Assembly (NCBI GenBank): GCA_039820645.1
Contig: JBCBPQ010000007.1
Span: 1 to 64,000, forward strand
DNA length: 64,000 nt
Origin: Rivularia sp039820645
GTDB lineage: Bacteria > Cyanobacteriota > Cyanobacteriia > Cyanobacteriales > Nostocaceae
Direction of reading: 5' to 3'
In this document: piece after piece, positions 9,292 to 17,894 of the stretch
Layout: each line of letters opens with the position of its first letter
Position numbering within the stretch: position 1 is the first letter of the stretch
Notes under the pieces: model-generated
What the model was told of the DNA's origin: nothing
The model's database searches: none
What the model saw: only the letters and a program-made list of their open reading frames with translations
Program-made: the position numbers and the translations under genes

Positions 9292-10818
9292 ATGTCGGAA
9301 GAAGATATCCGTGCCACCAGGCTAGAAAAAGTAGAACAGCTACGACAGCAAGGGATGAATCCCTACGCTTATAGATGGGAAGTAACCCATCATGCTAGTG
9401 AATTACAAGAGAAATTTGCCGATATCGCCAACGGTGAAGAAGTTGACTTTGAAGTAGCTATCGCCGGAAGAGTAATGACACGACGTGTCATGGGTAAATT
9501 GGCGTTTTTCACTTTGCAGGATGAAACTGGCACTATTCAGCTTTATTTAGAGAAGAAACGTATTTCTGAAAGTATGGCGGATATCGATGCTGATGCTTTC
9601 AAAAATCTCAAACAGCTTACAGATATGGGCGATATTCTGGGAGCAAAGGGAACTATAAAACGGACTGAGAAGGGCGAATTATCGGTTTACGTTAAGCAAT
9701 ATAGTGTCCTAACTAAATCCCTGTTGCCTTTACCCGACAAATGGCATGGGTTAACTGATATTACTAAACGTTATCGTCAGCGTTATGTGGATTTGATTGT
9801 AAACCCAGATGTGCGACAAACGTTTCGCCGTCGCGCCTTGATTACTGCTGGGATTCGCCGCTATTTAGACGAGCGGGGATTTATTGAAATTGAAACTCCG
9901 GTAATGCAAGGTGAAGCTGGAGGTGCAGATGCACGTCCGTTTATCACGTATCACAATACGCTGGAAATGCAGTTGTATTTACGCATTGCTACCGAACTTC
10001 ATTTAAAACGGTTAATTGTCGGTGGGTTTGAAAAAGTTTTTGAATTAGGACGGATTTTCCGTAATGAGGGCATTTCCACCCGTCACAACCCGGAATTTAC
10101 CACCATTGAACTTTACCAAGCTTACGCCGATTACAACGATATGATGGATTTGACCGAAGGTATAATTACTACCGTCAGTCAAGAAGTTATCGGCACCCTG
10201 AAAATTAATTACCAAGGAACTGAAGTCGATCTGACTCCTCCTTGGCGACGAGTAACAATGCATGATTTAGTTAAAGAATATTCAGGTATTGATTTCGAGT
10301 CATTCCAAAGTTTTGAGCAAGCCAAAGCAGCTTGTAAAAATGCCGGTATTGAAGGTATAGATGATTGCCCTTCCTTGGGTAAACTTCTTAATGAAGCCTT
10401 TGAACAAAAAGTTGAAGAAAATTTGGTTCAACCTACATTCGTCACTGATTTCCCCGTCGAAATCTCGCCTTTAGCAAAACCCCATCGTTCAAAACCCGGC
10501 TTGGTGGAACGATTTGAATTATATATGGTAGGAAGAGAAACAGCTAATAGCTTTTCAGAACTTACCGATCCTATCGATCAACGCCAGCGTTTAGAACAGC
10601 AAGCAGCTAGAAAAGCAGCTGGAGATTTAGAAGCCCAAGGTGTGGATGAAGATTTTCTTGCCGCCTTAGAATACGGTATGCCTCCTACGGGTGGATTGGG
10701 TATTGGTATAGATCGATTGGTGATGTTATTAACTGATTCGCCAAGTATTCGTGATGTTATAGCCTTTCCCCTACTTAAACCAGAAAATAGTACGGATAAA
10801 TCCGAGGAGCAATCCTAA
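9292..10818 (+). CDS. lysS: Lysyl-tRNA synthetase, class II
   Basis: The enzyme charges tRNA-Lys with lysine using ATP. The N-terminal OB-fold anticodon-binding domain (about 55-150, including the GRVMTRRVMGK segment) is followed by the class II catalytic core with motif 2 (FRNEGISTRHNPEF) and motif 3 (GLGIGIDRLVMLL). The length of 508 aa is normal and all class II signature residues that I can identify are present. The Glu/Lys-rich C-terminal tail is short. No clear ribosome site precedes the ATG. A terminator hairpin follows directly, so the gene is probably transcribed alone. Confidence 0.98.
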   Translation: MSEEDIRATRLEKVEQLRQQGMNPYAYRWEVTHHASELQEKFADIANGEEVDFEVAIAGRVMTRRVMGKLAFFTLQDETGTIQLYLEKKRISESMADIDADAFKNLKQLTDMGDILGAKGTIKRTEKGELSVYVKQYSVLTKSLLPLPDKWHGLTDITKRYRQRYVDLIVNPDVRQTFRRRALITAGIRRYLDERGFIEIETPVMQGEAGGADARPFITYHNTLEMQLYLRIATELHLKRLIVGGFEKVFELGRIFRNEGISTRHNPEFTTIELYQAYADYNDMMDLTEGIITTVSQEVIGTLKINYQGTEVDLTPPWRRVTMHDLVKEYSGIDFESFQSFEQAKAACKNAGIEGIDDCPSLGKLLNEAFEQKVEENLVQPTFVTDFPVEISPLAKPHRSKPGLVERFELYMVGRETANSFSELTDPIDQRQRLEQQAARKAAGDLEAQGVDEDFLAALEYGMPPTGGLGIGIDRLVMLLTDSPSIRDVIAFPLLKPENSTDKSEEQS

Positions 10819-10834
10819 CAATCAAATTGTTACC

Positions 10835-10868
10835 GTGCGTTATGCTGTTGCCTAGCGCACCCTTTTTA
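10835..10868 (+). terminator. Terminator of lysS
   Basis: GTGCGTTA (10835-10842) pairs with TAGCGCAC (10853-10860), with one G-T pair, and is followed by CCTTTTT. It starts 17 bp after the lysS stop. Confidence 0.8.
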
Positions 10869-10934
10869 ATTTATAAATAACTCAAGATAATCAAAAATCT
10901 AACTTCAATTGTAGAATGCGAGGTATATCATTTT

Positions 10935-11630
10935 TTGCAAGCAAAAGATATTAAGAATAAGTTAAAATATCTTATAAGGGAAGCATCTATAGTAGACCCG
11001 AATTTAGCAAGAAAATTAGATGAAATAAACCGTTGGGTAAAAGACTTAAAACCCGGTTCGTTAACCGCAAAAAAATTTGTAATCCTATTTTTAGAACAAG
11101 TAATTAGAGATGCTGAAGTTTGGCTTAATGTTAAATCTTTACCGACATACGAAGAACAGCAAGCAGCTTTTGATGCTCTTAAACCAAGTTTGAAATTTTG
11201 GTACAGTTATTTATTTCCTAAATGGCTTAGCGAAAATGACTCTAAATTTTATATTTGGAGACAAAAGTTAATGTCAGGTCAATTTTCCGGGGAAGATACC
11301 GATTTAATTGCATCTGTTGTAGAAAATATTCAACGTCGTGGAGGTACTGTCGTAAAAAGATATATCGCCGACTTTTCAATGGCTACCGATATAATCGTAA
11401 GTAGCAGCTATGATACATGTCTTTGCGTTCAACTTACTAGCTTAAGTGAAGAATTTTTTCAAGAAAAATTAAGCAATTGGGAATCGACGTTACGTTTTTG
11501 GAAGATAGATAAAGGATTACTATTAAGCTACAATCCAGGTATTACCGATTTTGTAGACAGAATAGTAAATGTGACGCTGTATAACAGCAATAATCTTGAA
11601 ACAGGTATTTATTTAACATTTAGTTTTTAG
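10935..11630 (+). CDS. Hypothetical protein (231 aa)
   Basis: I do not recognise this protein. It begins at a TTG with a GAGG site about 10 bp upstream; no ATG occurs in frame until the middle of the protein, so TTG is the best start. It is predominantly helical in the N-terminal half (many Lys/Glu/Leu). The C-terminal half is more beta-like, ending in Phe- and Thr-rich strands. There is no signal peptide or membrane segment. It is followed 57 bp later by another unrecognised helical gene in the same orientation, so the two may form a small operon. Confidence 0.6.
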   Translation: MQAKDIKNKLKYLIREASIVDPNLARKLDEINRWVKDLKPGSLTAKKFVILFLEQVIRDAEVWLNVKSLPTYEEQQAAFDALKPSLKFWYSYLFPKWLSENDSKFYIWRQKLMSGQFSGEDTDLIASVVENIQRRGGTVVKRYIADFSMATDIIVSSSYDTCLCVQLTSLSEEFFQEKLSNWESTLRFWKIDKGLLLSYNPGITDFVDRIVNVTLYNSNNLETGIYLTFSF

Positions 11631-11687
11631 TGTTTAATTCTTCCGCAATTAAACAATCAGTAATATCTCTTAATAATTAAAGTCATA

Positions 11688-12164
11688 ATGGTAAAAGAAA
11701 TGTCAATCGACTGTCAAAAGAGATTAGATAAATTTATAGAATCTGTAGAAGCTGCTCAAAAATTACAAAATGACATAGTAAGATACGGACTAGAAGCAGC
11801 TTATTTATATGCTGAAGATGTAGATGGAGATTGGTTAGAAAAGTGGGATGAAGATGAAGCCGCACAAGTCGATTTTGTTAAATCTGTTACTACGTTTTTA
11901 GAAAGCGATGATTGGGTAGCTGTGAGCGTAAGAAAACAGTTACAGGGCAAATCATTGTGTGAAATTGCGACTCAGTTAGAAGATTGCCTGAGACTTTCTG
12001 AAGTAGAAAATCGAGTATTTGCCATTAAAACTGTTTTGGTAGAAAGCGCGAGTTTAGAAAAGATTAATTGTAGCTTTAGAGATGAGAAAGAAGCTGTTGA
12101 TTTATTAGATTTAGCAGAACAATTGGTAAAGAGGTTAGAAAGAATTTTTGAGATGAGTCAATAG
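11688..12164 (+). CDS. Hypothetical helical acidic protein (158 aa)
   Basis: I do not recognise this protein. It is acidic, soluble and almost entirely alpha-helical by composition, rich in Glu, Asp, Leu and Ala, without membrane segments. The ATG at 11688 is followed by a second Met at codon 5, which could equally be the start. It lies 57 bp downstream of the 231-aa gene in the same direction, so co-transcription and a shared role are plausible but unproven. Confidence 0.6.
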   Translation: MVKEMSIDCQKRLDKFIESVEAAQKLQNDIVRYGLEAAYLYAEDVDGDWLEKWDEDEAAQVDFVKSVTTFLESDDWVAVSVRKQLQGKSLCEIATQLEDCLRLSEVENRVFAIKTVLVESASLEKINCSFRDEKEAVDLLDLAEQLVKRLERIFEMSQ

Positions 12165-12214
12165 TAAATAAAAATATAGAGACATTTCTTCCTTTGCTCA
12201 CCAGAATGCACCAC

Positions 12215-12400
12215 TCCAAGAAACCCGGTTTCTTTACGATTTCACAAGGAGATATTCATGCTTTCACAAATATAAACCGGGTTTCTTTGAGGAAAATTGA
12301 GCAAGGTGCAAGATATGTGTTTGGAAGAATCCGGCTGTTAACCGTTATATACAAAGCTCTGCCTTCATTTTTGATGGAGGCAGAGCTTAAAGAAATTTAG
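12215..12400. repeat. Repeat-containing spacer with two hairpin families
   Basis: Copies of the AAACCCGGTTTCTT family lie near 12220 and, inverted, near 12275. A separate 11-bp stem (AAGCTCTGCCT at 12354-12364 with AGGCAGAGCTT at 12378-12388) belongs to the CTCTGCCT family also present near 38060 and 39095. A 68-codon open frame over this region is explained by the repeats. Confidence 0.7.
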
Positions 12401-12473
12401 TTGATTCCGTTACAACTGAAGTTTAGAACCAGAATCCAGAATAAATAAACAAGAATAAATGCTAAATCCTAAT

Positions 12474-13058
12474 TTAATTTGCGACTTCAGCCATTTCAAC
12501 AACTCTTCCATCGTAATCTTTGACTAAAAAATTTAGCGGCTTGCGATTGCGAATTTTAAATTTTAATCCTCGTGTTTCAACTCGCAATAAAATCATTTCC
12601 AGACAGTCGCGATCGAAGCATACGTGACGCTGCTGACTTTTACTACCTAAACTAGCTCCAGTAATAACGTGTAACTGAGTATTTTTCTTTAATTGATACC
12701 AAAGTCCTTCAGTAGCATTAGACATTTTGCTTGGATAAGTGGGGCTACTACCCAAATAAAGTGGATCGACTCCTGTAGCTCCGATAGTTTGTTCGTAATT
12801 GTAATAATAGTGCAAAGGTACTTCCGCAGCAGGCAAATCTAACAACCCTTCGTATAAATCGCGGGCAATTTCTAAATCCGACACCATAATAGTATGTACC
12901 TTGGGAGCGCTAGTGAGGAACATCCACATAGCACCGGCATAAGCTGCAAGCAGCATCACCATTATGCCTTGAGTAGAGAACAAACTATCCAATGGCAAGA
13001 AAGAACCCAAAGTAGTCGGAGTAAACAAGTAAGCTATTGCGTCAAGTGATATAACCAT
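12474..13058 (-). CDS. VOC (glyoxalase/dioxygenase-fold) protein with N-terminal membrane segment
   Basis: A hydrophobic N terminus (about residues 25-52) precedes a vicinal-oxygen-chelate-like domain: KVHTIMVSDLEIARDLYEGLL resembles the opening strand and helix, and the C terminus RKPLNFLVKDYDGRVVEMAEV resembles the closing strand with its acidic end. The metal ligands are incomplete compared with classical glyoxalase I, so the reaction is unknown. The ATG at 13058 is preferred over an upstream TTG two codons earlier. The neighbours do not suggest a pathway. The family call is inferred from fold-level motifs. Confidence 0.65.
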   Translation of the reverse strand: MVISLDAIAYLFTPTTLGSFLPLDSLFSTQGIMVMLLAAYAGAMWMFLTSAPKVHTIMVSDLEIARDLYEGLLDLPAAEVPLHYYYNYEQTIGATGVDPLYLGSSPTYPSKMSNATEGLWYQLKKNTQLHVITGASLGSKSQQRHVCFDRDCLEMILLRVETRGLKFKIRNRKPLNFLVKDYDGRVVEMAEVAN

Positions 13059-13256
13059 GAACAAGTCAATAAGTATATAAGAAAACTATTTTTGACAAAA
13101 GTCAATTAAGACCTAAATTGCATAGTAGTGCTTAAGGGCGTATGAAAACGTTTAATCAAAATGTTCGTGCTAAATATATCAACACCAAGATATTATGCGA
13201 TTAACGAAAAATATACATTTCTGAAATAATTCTAGCAATATAGATAAAAAAAGACT

Positions 13257-13895
13257 GTGCAAATTCCTAATTTTCCAGAATCCAACCACCCCTTAGTTAA
13301 ATCACTGTTCCATAAAAGTGACCAAGAACTCATAAATTTATTTGGACAGTATCCAGACGCAGGAAGATACTTCACGGCAATTTTTTGCCGATACAGCCCC
13401 ATCGTCTACACCTTAATTATGCACTCAGCCCGTTCTCCAGTACAAGCAGATTATTTGTTTGCGATGACTTGGAAACATATTTATTACCAAGTCGGTGGAG
13501 TAAATTTAGAAGCCACAGAAGCAGATGCACCAGCTATGACTTTACAAAACTGGCTGATTAACATGACAGCTTACTGCATCAACGAAACCGAGCTACCACC
13601 TACCGAAAGTATTCATTATTCTCTTAAAACCACTTCGCCGCCCCTGTGGTGCTATGTAGAACAGTCATTAGACCAATTACCACCGATGTTAAGGTTAATA
13701 GTGTTAATGGCTCAAACTTTCCATTGGAGTGAAACTCGAATTGCTGCTTACTTACAAGCTGAAGGAGAAGGTATTTCTCCGAATGAAGTAGCAAATTTTC
13801 TCCAAGAAGGTTATCGTATGCTTGAAGAAAAATTACCAGCAGACATCCGTGCTATATATTTGGGTGAAAATTTTCTCCAGCCAGTTTCTGCGTAA
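13257..13895 (+). CDS. Divergent sigma-70-family-like protein
   Basis: The protein has the two-part layout of small ECF-type sigma factors. A region-2-like segment (GRYFTAIFCRYSPIVYTLIM to AMTWKHIYYQ, about 40-80) and a region-4-like segment (LDQLPPMLRLIVLMAQTFHW, then a recognition-helix candidate, about 137-195) are separated by a linker. The usual basic and aromatic promoter-melting residues are sparse, so real sigma activity is uncertain. It starts at GTG 13257 with no good ribosome site. The next gene, a secreted TPR protein, follows 89 bp later and could be a partner or target. Alternative: a sigma-derived regulator without polymerase function. Confidence 0.6.
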   Translation: MQIPNFPESNHPLVKSLFHKSDQELINLFGQYPDAGRYFTAIFCRYSPIVYTLIMHSARSPVQADYLFAMTWKHIYYQVGGVNLEATEADAPAMTLQNWLINMTAYCINETELPPTESIHYSLKTTSPPLWCYVEQSLDQLPPMLRLIVLMAQTFHWSETRIAAYLQAEGEGISPNEVANFLQEGYRMLEEKLPADIRAIYLGENFLQPVSA

Positions 13896-13984
13896 AAACG
13901 CTGAGTTTTGGTAAATATGCTGGTAATTATATTCGGCAATTGTAAATGATTTTACTTAAAACTAATTTTTTAGGGCAAATTTTT

Positions 13985-15091
13985 ATGAAACAGCGAAATT
14001 TACTGGCAAAAGACAAATTTCAGCAATTATCTTCTAAAGTTCGCAAGCCACAGCCAAATAAATTGTCTTTGAAGTTAAACAATGCTTTTGGTTTCTTGTT
14101 ATTTTCCTTGTTGTTGAGTCCCGTTGCTGCAAGTGCTGCCGATATTACCGAACAATTGCATTATCCCCAAATTGATAAAAAAGTTTTAATCCAGTCGAGA
14201 GACGAGGCTGATATTTTACTTCGTTTGGGTGAAAGACAAAATATTCAAGGGAATCCTCATAAAGCAGTTAAATCTTTATTACAGGCATTAGAAATTTATC
14301 ATTCAATTGGTGATTTAAATGCAATTGGTTTAACTTATGAGTTTTTGGGTAAAAGTTACGTCGAGTTGAAGCAGTATAAAAAAGCAAATGATGCAATTAG
14401 AAGACGTTTGGCGATCGCCCGGGATACCAAAGATTTTCCAAGTCAGATTTTTGCATTGAATAATATTGGTACTTTACTGTTACAGAAAGGAGAATTTGAA
14501 ACCGCTTCCCGAACTTTCGAGGAAGCATTAACAATGGCTCAAAAGATTAACAGTAATGAAGGCTACGGAATATCGTTAAGCAATTTGGGATTAGCATCCG
14601 CAAGATTGGGAGATTACAACAAAGCAGTTAAACTGTACAAAAATGCTCTTAATTACCGGCGAAAAATTGGCGATCCCATAGGTGAAGCAAACACCTTAAA
14701 TAATCTAGGTGAAGCCTACGAGATAGTTGGTAATTATCAAGACATAATTGGTAACTATGGATCGGCTTTGAGACTTGCTAAAGCATCGAGAGATAATCTT
14801 AATCAATTACGGGCAATCGATGGATTAGTAGCCGCTCATAGTTCCGTCGGACGGTATAATCGTGCTTTCGATCTATTAGAAAAACGTTTAGAAATTGCCA
14901 GAAATTTACAAAGCCCCCTTGAAGAACTAAAATCTTTTGAATCCTATGCTCGACTCTATGAAAAACTTGGTAAATATCTCACAGCTCGCAACTTTTATCA
15001 AAGAGCAATTACTTTAGCAAAAAACCTTGAAGATAGTAGAAAAGAAGTACTATTGCGCGATAGGGTTACTCAAATGATGAAAAAAAGCTGA
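13985..15091 (+). CDS. Secreted tetratricopeptide-repeat (TPR) protein
   Basis: From the ATG at 13985 the protein has a basic N terminus, a hydrophobic signal segment (FGFLLFSLLLSPVAASA) and then at least five TPR units of the TPR_12 type (for example ALNNIGTLLLQKGEFETASR and SLSNLGLASARLGDYNKAVK). It is probably exported to the periplasm and acts as a protein-interaction scaffold. An in-frame ATG 13 codons upstream (13946) would lengthen the n-region; I prefer 13985 because of the AGGGC site before it. A STRR-bearing spacer follows. Confidence 0.8.
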   Translation: MKQRNLLAKDKFQQLSSKVRKPQPNKLSLKLNNAFGFLLFSLLLSPVAASAADITEQLHYPQIDKKVLIQSRDEADILLRLGERQNIQGNPHKAVKSLLQALEIYHSIGDLNAIGLTYEFLGKSYVELKQYKKANDAIRRRLAIARDTKDFPSQIFALNNIGTLLLQKGEFETASRTFEEALTMAQKINSNEGYGISLSNLGLASARLGDYNKAVKLYKNALNYRRKIGDPIGEANTLNNLGEAYEIVGNYQDIIGNYGSALRLAKASRDNLNQLRAIDGLVAAHSSVGRYNRAFDLLEKRLEIARNLQSPLEELKSFESYARLYEKLGKYLTARNFYQRAITLAKNLEDSRKEVLLRDRVTQMMKKS

Positions 15092-15173
15092 TTTGGGGAA
15101 TTGGGAATTGGGAATTGAGCATGGGGTGATGGAAAGAGCCGGTAGAAAATGCTAACTAATAACTCATAACTTT

Positions 15174-15240
15174 AGAGACGTAGCACTGCGCCCCGTCTCT
15201 ACATTCCTAATTCCTAACTCCTAACTCCTAACTCTCAACA
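15174..15240. repeat. Palindrome plus heptameric STRR
   Basis: AGAGACG (15174-15180) pairs with CGTCTCT (15194-15200). It is followed by tandem CTAACTC-type heptamers to 15238, ending at the stop of the convergent DUF2267 gene. Confidence 0.7.
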
Positions 15241-16023
15241 TTAAGCTTCTTGCCACAATTTTAGAATTGTATCTGGTAAAAACCCTTCTACTTCTTTAAT
15301 TCTTTCTTGCGATAATTCGTCTTTCGTGGCAGAAAAAACAGATTTTACTACAATTTTTTCATTTATACCCTTTTGTAAACCACCTTCTTGACGAATGCGG
15401 AATAAGAAAGTGTCGGAGTCAATTTTTAGAGGTGGACGAACTTTACTTAAGAAAGCCACTATAGGATTAGTATCTTTCCATAAATCGGCAATTTCATTTT
15501 GTAAAGCTTTATCCTTAGTAGGTTCTGCTACCTGGTGCAATTCTTGAGAAACTCTTTCGGATGCTTCAGTAGTCATCATATCCCGCATAGTACGGAATAC
15601 CACTTCACTAATATCTCTAGCATCGAAAATATCATTTAAACTACCCTTAACCATTACCTTTTCTAAGAAAGGCATATTTTTGGTAGCTATTGGAGTTGCG
15701 GGACCTTTATCCAAAGCTTTAGGAGGATTTGCCTCCATTCTTTCAAGTAACTTTTGTCCTTTATCAGTTAATTTTGCCTCTTCAAATGTAATTAAATCAG
15801 TAAGGGCAGCATCTTCAGGATTTGCGTATGCATTACCCGAAAACTTGGCTTGGATATATTGTTTTTGATTTAAATAATCTAAATGTCCCAAAAAGTCACT
15901 TTTTGTTAATCCTCGACCGGTAAAATCAGTTTCGGAGAAGCTAATTTCCTCCATTCCCTGACCGCCTTGTTGAATTTTTTTAAGTATAATAAAAGCAACA
16001 TCTTCTCTGAGATTAATTGGCAT
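15241..16023 (-). CDS. DUF2267-like protein with N-terminal winged-helix-like domain
   Basis: The N-terminal 85 residues look like a winged-helix module (hydrophobic helices, then LTDLITFEEAKLTDKGQKLL). The remainder (about 115-260) resembles DUF2267, a helical domain of unknown function, in two units (FLEKVMVKGSLNDIFDARDI and VAFLSKVRPPLKIDSDTFLF). It is soluble and cytoplasmic. A strong GGAGG site lies 6 bp before the ATG. The 3' end abuts a STRR block. A regulatory or DNA-binding role is inferred only from the N-terminal fold. Confidence 0.65.
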   Translation of the reverse strand: MPINLREDVAFIILKKIQQGGQGMEEISFSETDFTGRGLTKSDFLGHLDYLNQKQYIQAKFSGNAYANPEDAALTDLITFEEAKLTDKGQKLLERMEANPPKALDKGPATPIATKNMPFLEKVMVKGSLNDIFDARDISEVVFRTMRDMMTTEASERVSQELHQVAEPTKDKALQNEIADLWKDTNPIVAFLSKVRPPLKIDSDTFLFRIRQEGGLQKGINEKIVVKSVFSATKDELSQERIKEVEGFLPDTILKLWQEA

Positions 16024-16149
16024 ATCACCCTCCTAAAAAATTGATTTTAATCTATAGGTTTTTGCTGAATAAATAGTAATCAACATTAGACTAACAATTT
16101 CTAGAATCAATTCCAATACTACTCGGTTAAACAATTTAACTCGTTTTCA

Positions 16150-16240
16150 GATCCCCCAACCCCCTTAAAAAGGGGGCTCTTATTTCCTCCTTACTAAGGA
16201 GGGTTAGGGAGGATCTCCCCTTAACCGATAAGTATTAGAA
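16150..16240. repeat. Interspersed repeat copy B (about 90 bp)
   Basis: This is a second copy of the repeat at 6741-6835, in the same orientation: AGATCCCCCA, a CCCCCTTAAAAAGGGGG palindrome, then GGGTTAGGGAGGATCTCCCC and TTAACCGATAAG. The remainder of this 434-bp spacer (16024-16457) shows no gene. Confidence 0.85.
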
Positions 16241-16457
16241 TCAATCCAAAAAGAATCATTAAATAAGTACAGATTAACAATCAATTAAAAAAATATTTAC
16301 CTACCTTTTACTTCTTGTAGCAAACTGTTAGTGTGTCAATGATTAAATGATTATTACAGCTTCATTAACTACCTTAGCCAGTATAGTTACTTATAGGCAT
16401 CTGTCACTAGAAACAATTTCGATCCATCACCCGAAACATTTTAACTTCTGATAACTA

Positions 16458-17894
16458 TTACTCAAGAATAATTGGCAAAGTGACAGTAACTGTTGTACCT
16501 TTGCCCAGAATGCTGTCAATTTGTATTTGCCCTTGATGATTTTCAAGAATTGCCTTAGAGATAGGTAATCCTAACCCCGAGCCAGTAGTATTTTTCATCA
16601 AAATATTTCCCGAACTATGACTGCGTGCTGGATCTACTCGATAAAAACGGTCAAATAAGCGCGGCAAGGCTTCAGGTGGAATACCGATACCGTTATCTAT
16701 GACTTTGACTTGCAGCGCCGAACGGTTGGCAAGCTCTATCCGTGCTAATTCAACTTCTACTTTTCCCCTCTCTTGGGTATAACGTAAAGCATTACTAATT
16801 AAATTCGTAAATAAACGAACTAATTGTTCCCAATTACCCATCAAAGTAAACCAATTATCAAGTAATTCCGGATTGGTTTCAATTTCTACAGAATCAATAA
16901 AATGTAACTCTAGAATTAACTTTTTTTCAGCAGCAAGCAATTGTTGCTCTTCAACTACTTCCATAAGCAAAGCATCAATAGGGCATGAAGAAAAATCATA
17001 GGCACTTATTCCACTATCCTGACGTGCCAAAAACAGTAAATCGTTGACTAATTTACCAAGCCGCTGCGTTAATCTTTCTACTACCTTTAACTGTTGTTGA
17101 TAATGTTCTACATTAGCCCCTCGTGCTTCGGTAACTTCCAACTCATTCAAAGCCACCTGTACGTTAGTTTGAATTAAAGCAATAGGGCTTCTAAGTTCGT
17201 GAGAAGCATCTGCGGTAAATTGCTTAAGATGTTGATAAGAATCTCTTACCGGTTGCATTGCTTTTCCAGAAAGAAACCAGCCGCTTGCCGCCACAGAAAA
17301 TAACATCAAACCAATACCCAAACCCAAATCCACAATCAATTCACGGCTGGGTTTTGTCACTTCAAACCAAGGATGACTTACCCGCAGGTATCCCAAAACT
17401 TGCCGTCCAACCTCTACTCTTTCAGTAACTTGTCGCAACAATATCGGCTCAGAAAACCCATCTACCTTTTCCCCTTTTCTTGTTATTTCCTTGTCTCCCC
17501 ATCTCTCACTCTCCTCATTTTCTCTCCACACCCGCACAGTTTCACCCATAGGATTCGGGTGAATGGGAATATCTAACGGTTCCGATAAAGTTGACCAAAG
17601 TAATTTACCGGTAGGGCTAAACCATTCCAAATCAATACGGTCATCTTCTGTTGTATCCGCATTATCACGGAAACTTGCTTCTAGATTAACCTTAAATAGA
17701 CTGTTATTTGAATTTACAGCTTCGATAACCAGCGAACGCTCCACAACTTCTACAACGTGGTTCAAGGTATCGTCGATTCGTTCGATCAAAGTATTGCGTA
17801 CATACAAATACACTCCACTAGCAAACAACAGCAATAGCACCGCAGTTACTGTTGTATACCAAATTGCAAGACGACGGCGAGTAGTTTGAAACAT
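16458..17894 (-). CDS. Two-component sensor histidine kinase (RppB/ManS-like)
   Basis: This is a membrane sensor kinase: one transmembrane helix at about 11-30, a periplasmic sensing region of about 170 residues, and a second helix at about 187-207. The phosphoacceptor motif FTADASHELRSPIALIQ follows, then the N box (LFTNLISNALRYT), G1 (VIDNGIGIP) and G2 (GSGLGLPISKAILENH). The architecture resembles cyanobacterial RppB/ManS. No response-regulator gene is adjacent: upstream is a 1-kb non-coding stretch, so it is an orphan here. No ribosome site precedes the ATG, and TTAACAG repeat units start right upstream. The signal sensed is unknown. Confidence 0.88.
   Translation of the reverse strand: MFQTTRRRLAIWYTTVTAVLLLLFASGVYLYVRNTLIERIDDTLNHVVEVVERSLVIEAVNSNNSLFKVNLEASFRDNADTTEDDRIDLEWFSPTGKLLWSTLSEPLDIPIHPNPMGETVRVWRENEESERWGDKEITRKGEKVDGFSEPILLRQVTERVEVGRQVLGYLRVSHPWFEVTKPSRELIVDLGLGIGLMLFSVAASGWFLSGKAMQPVRDSYQHLKQFTADASHELRSPIALIQTNVQVALNELEVTEARGANVEHYQQQLKVVERLTQRLGKLVNDLLFLARQDSGISAYDFSSCPIDALLMEVVEEQQLLAAEKKLILELHFIDSVEIETNPELLDNWFTLMGNWEQLVRLFTNLISNALRYTQERGKVEVELARIELANRSALQVKVIDNGIGIPPEALPRLFDRFYRVDPARSHSSGNILMKNTTGSGLGLPISKAILENHQGQIQIDSILGKGTTVTVTLPIILE

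Noticed and set aside
12194..12400. Plus-strand 68-codon frame
   Set aside because: Made of dispersed palindromic repeats of the AACCCGG and CTCTGCCT families; no ribosome site.
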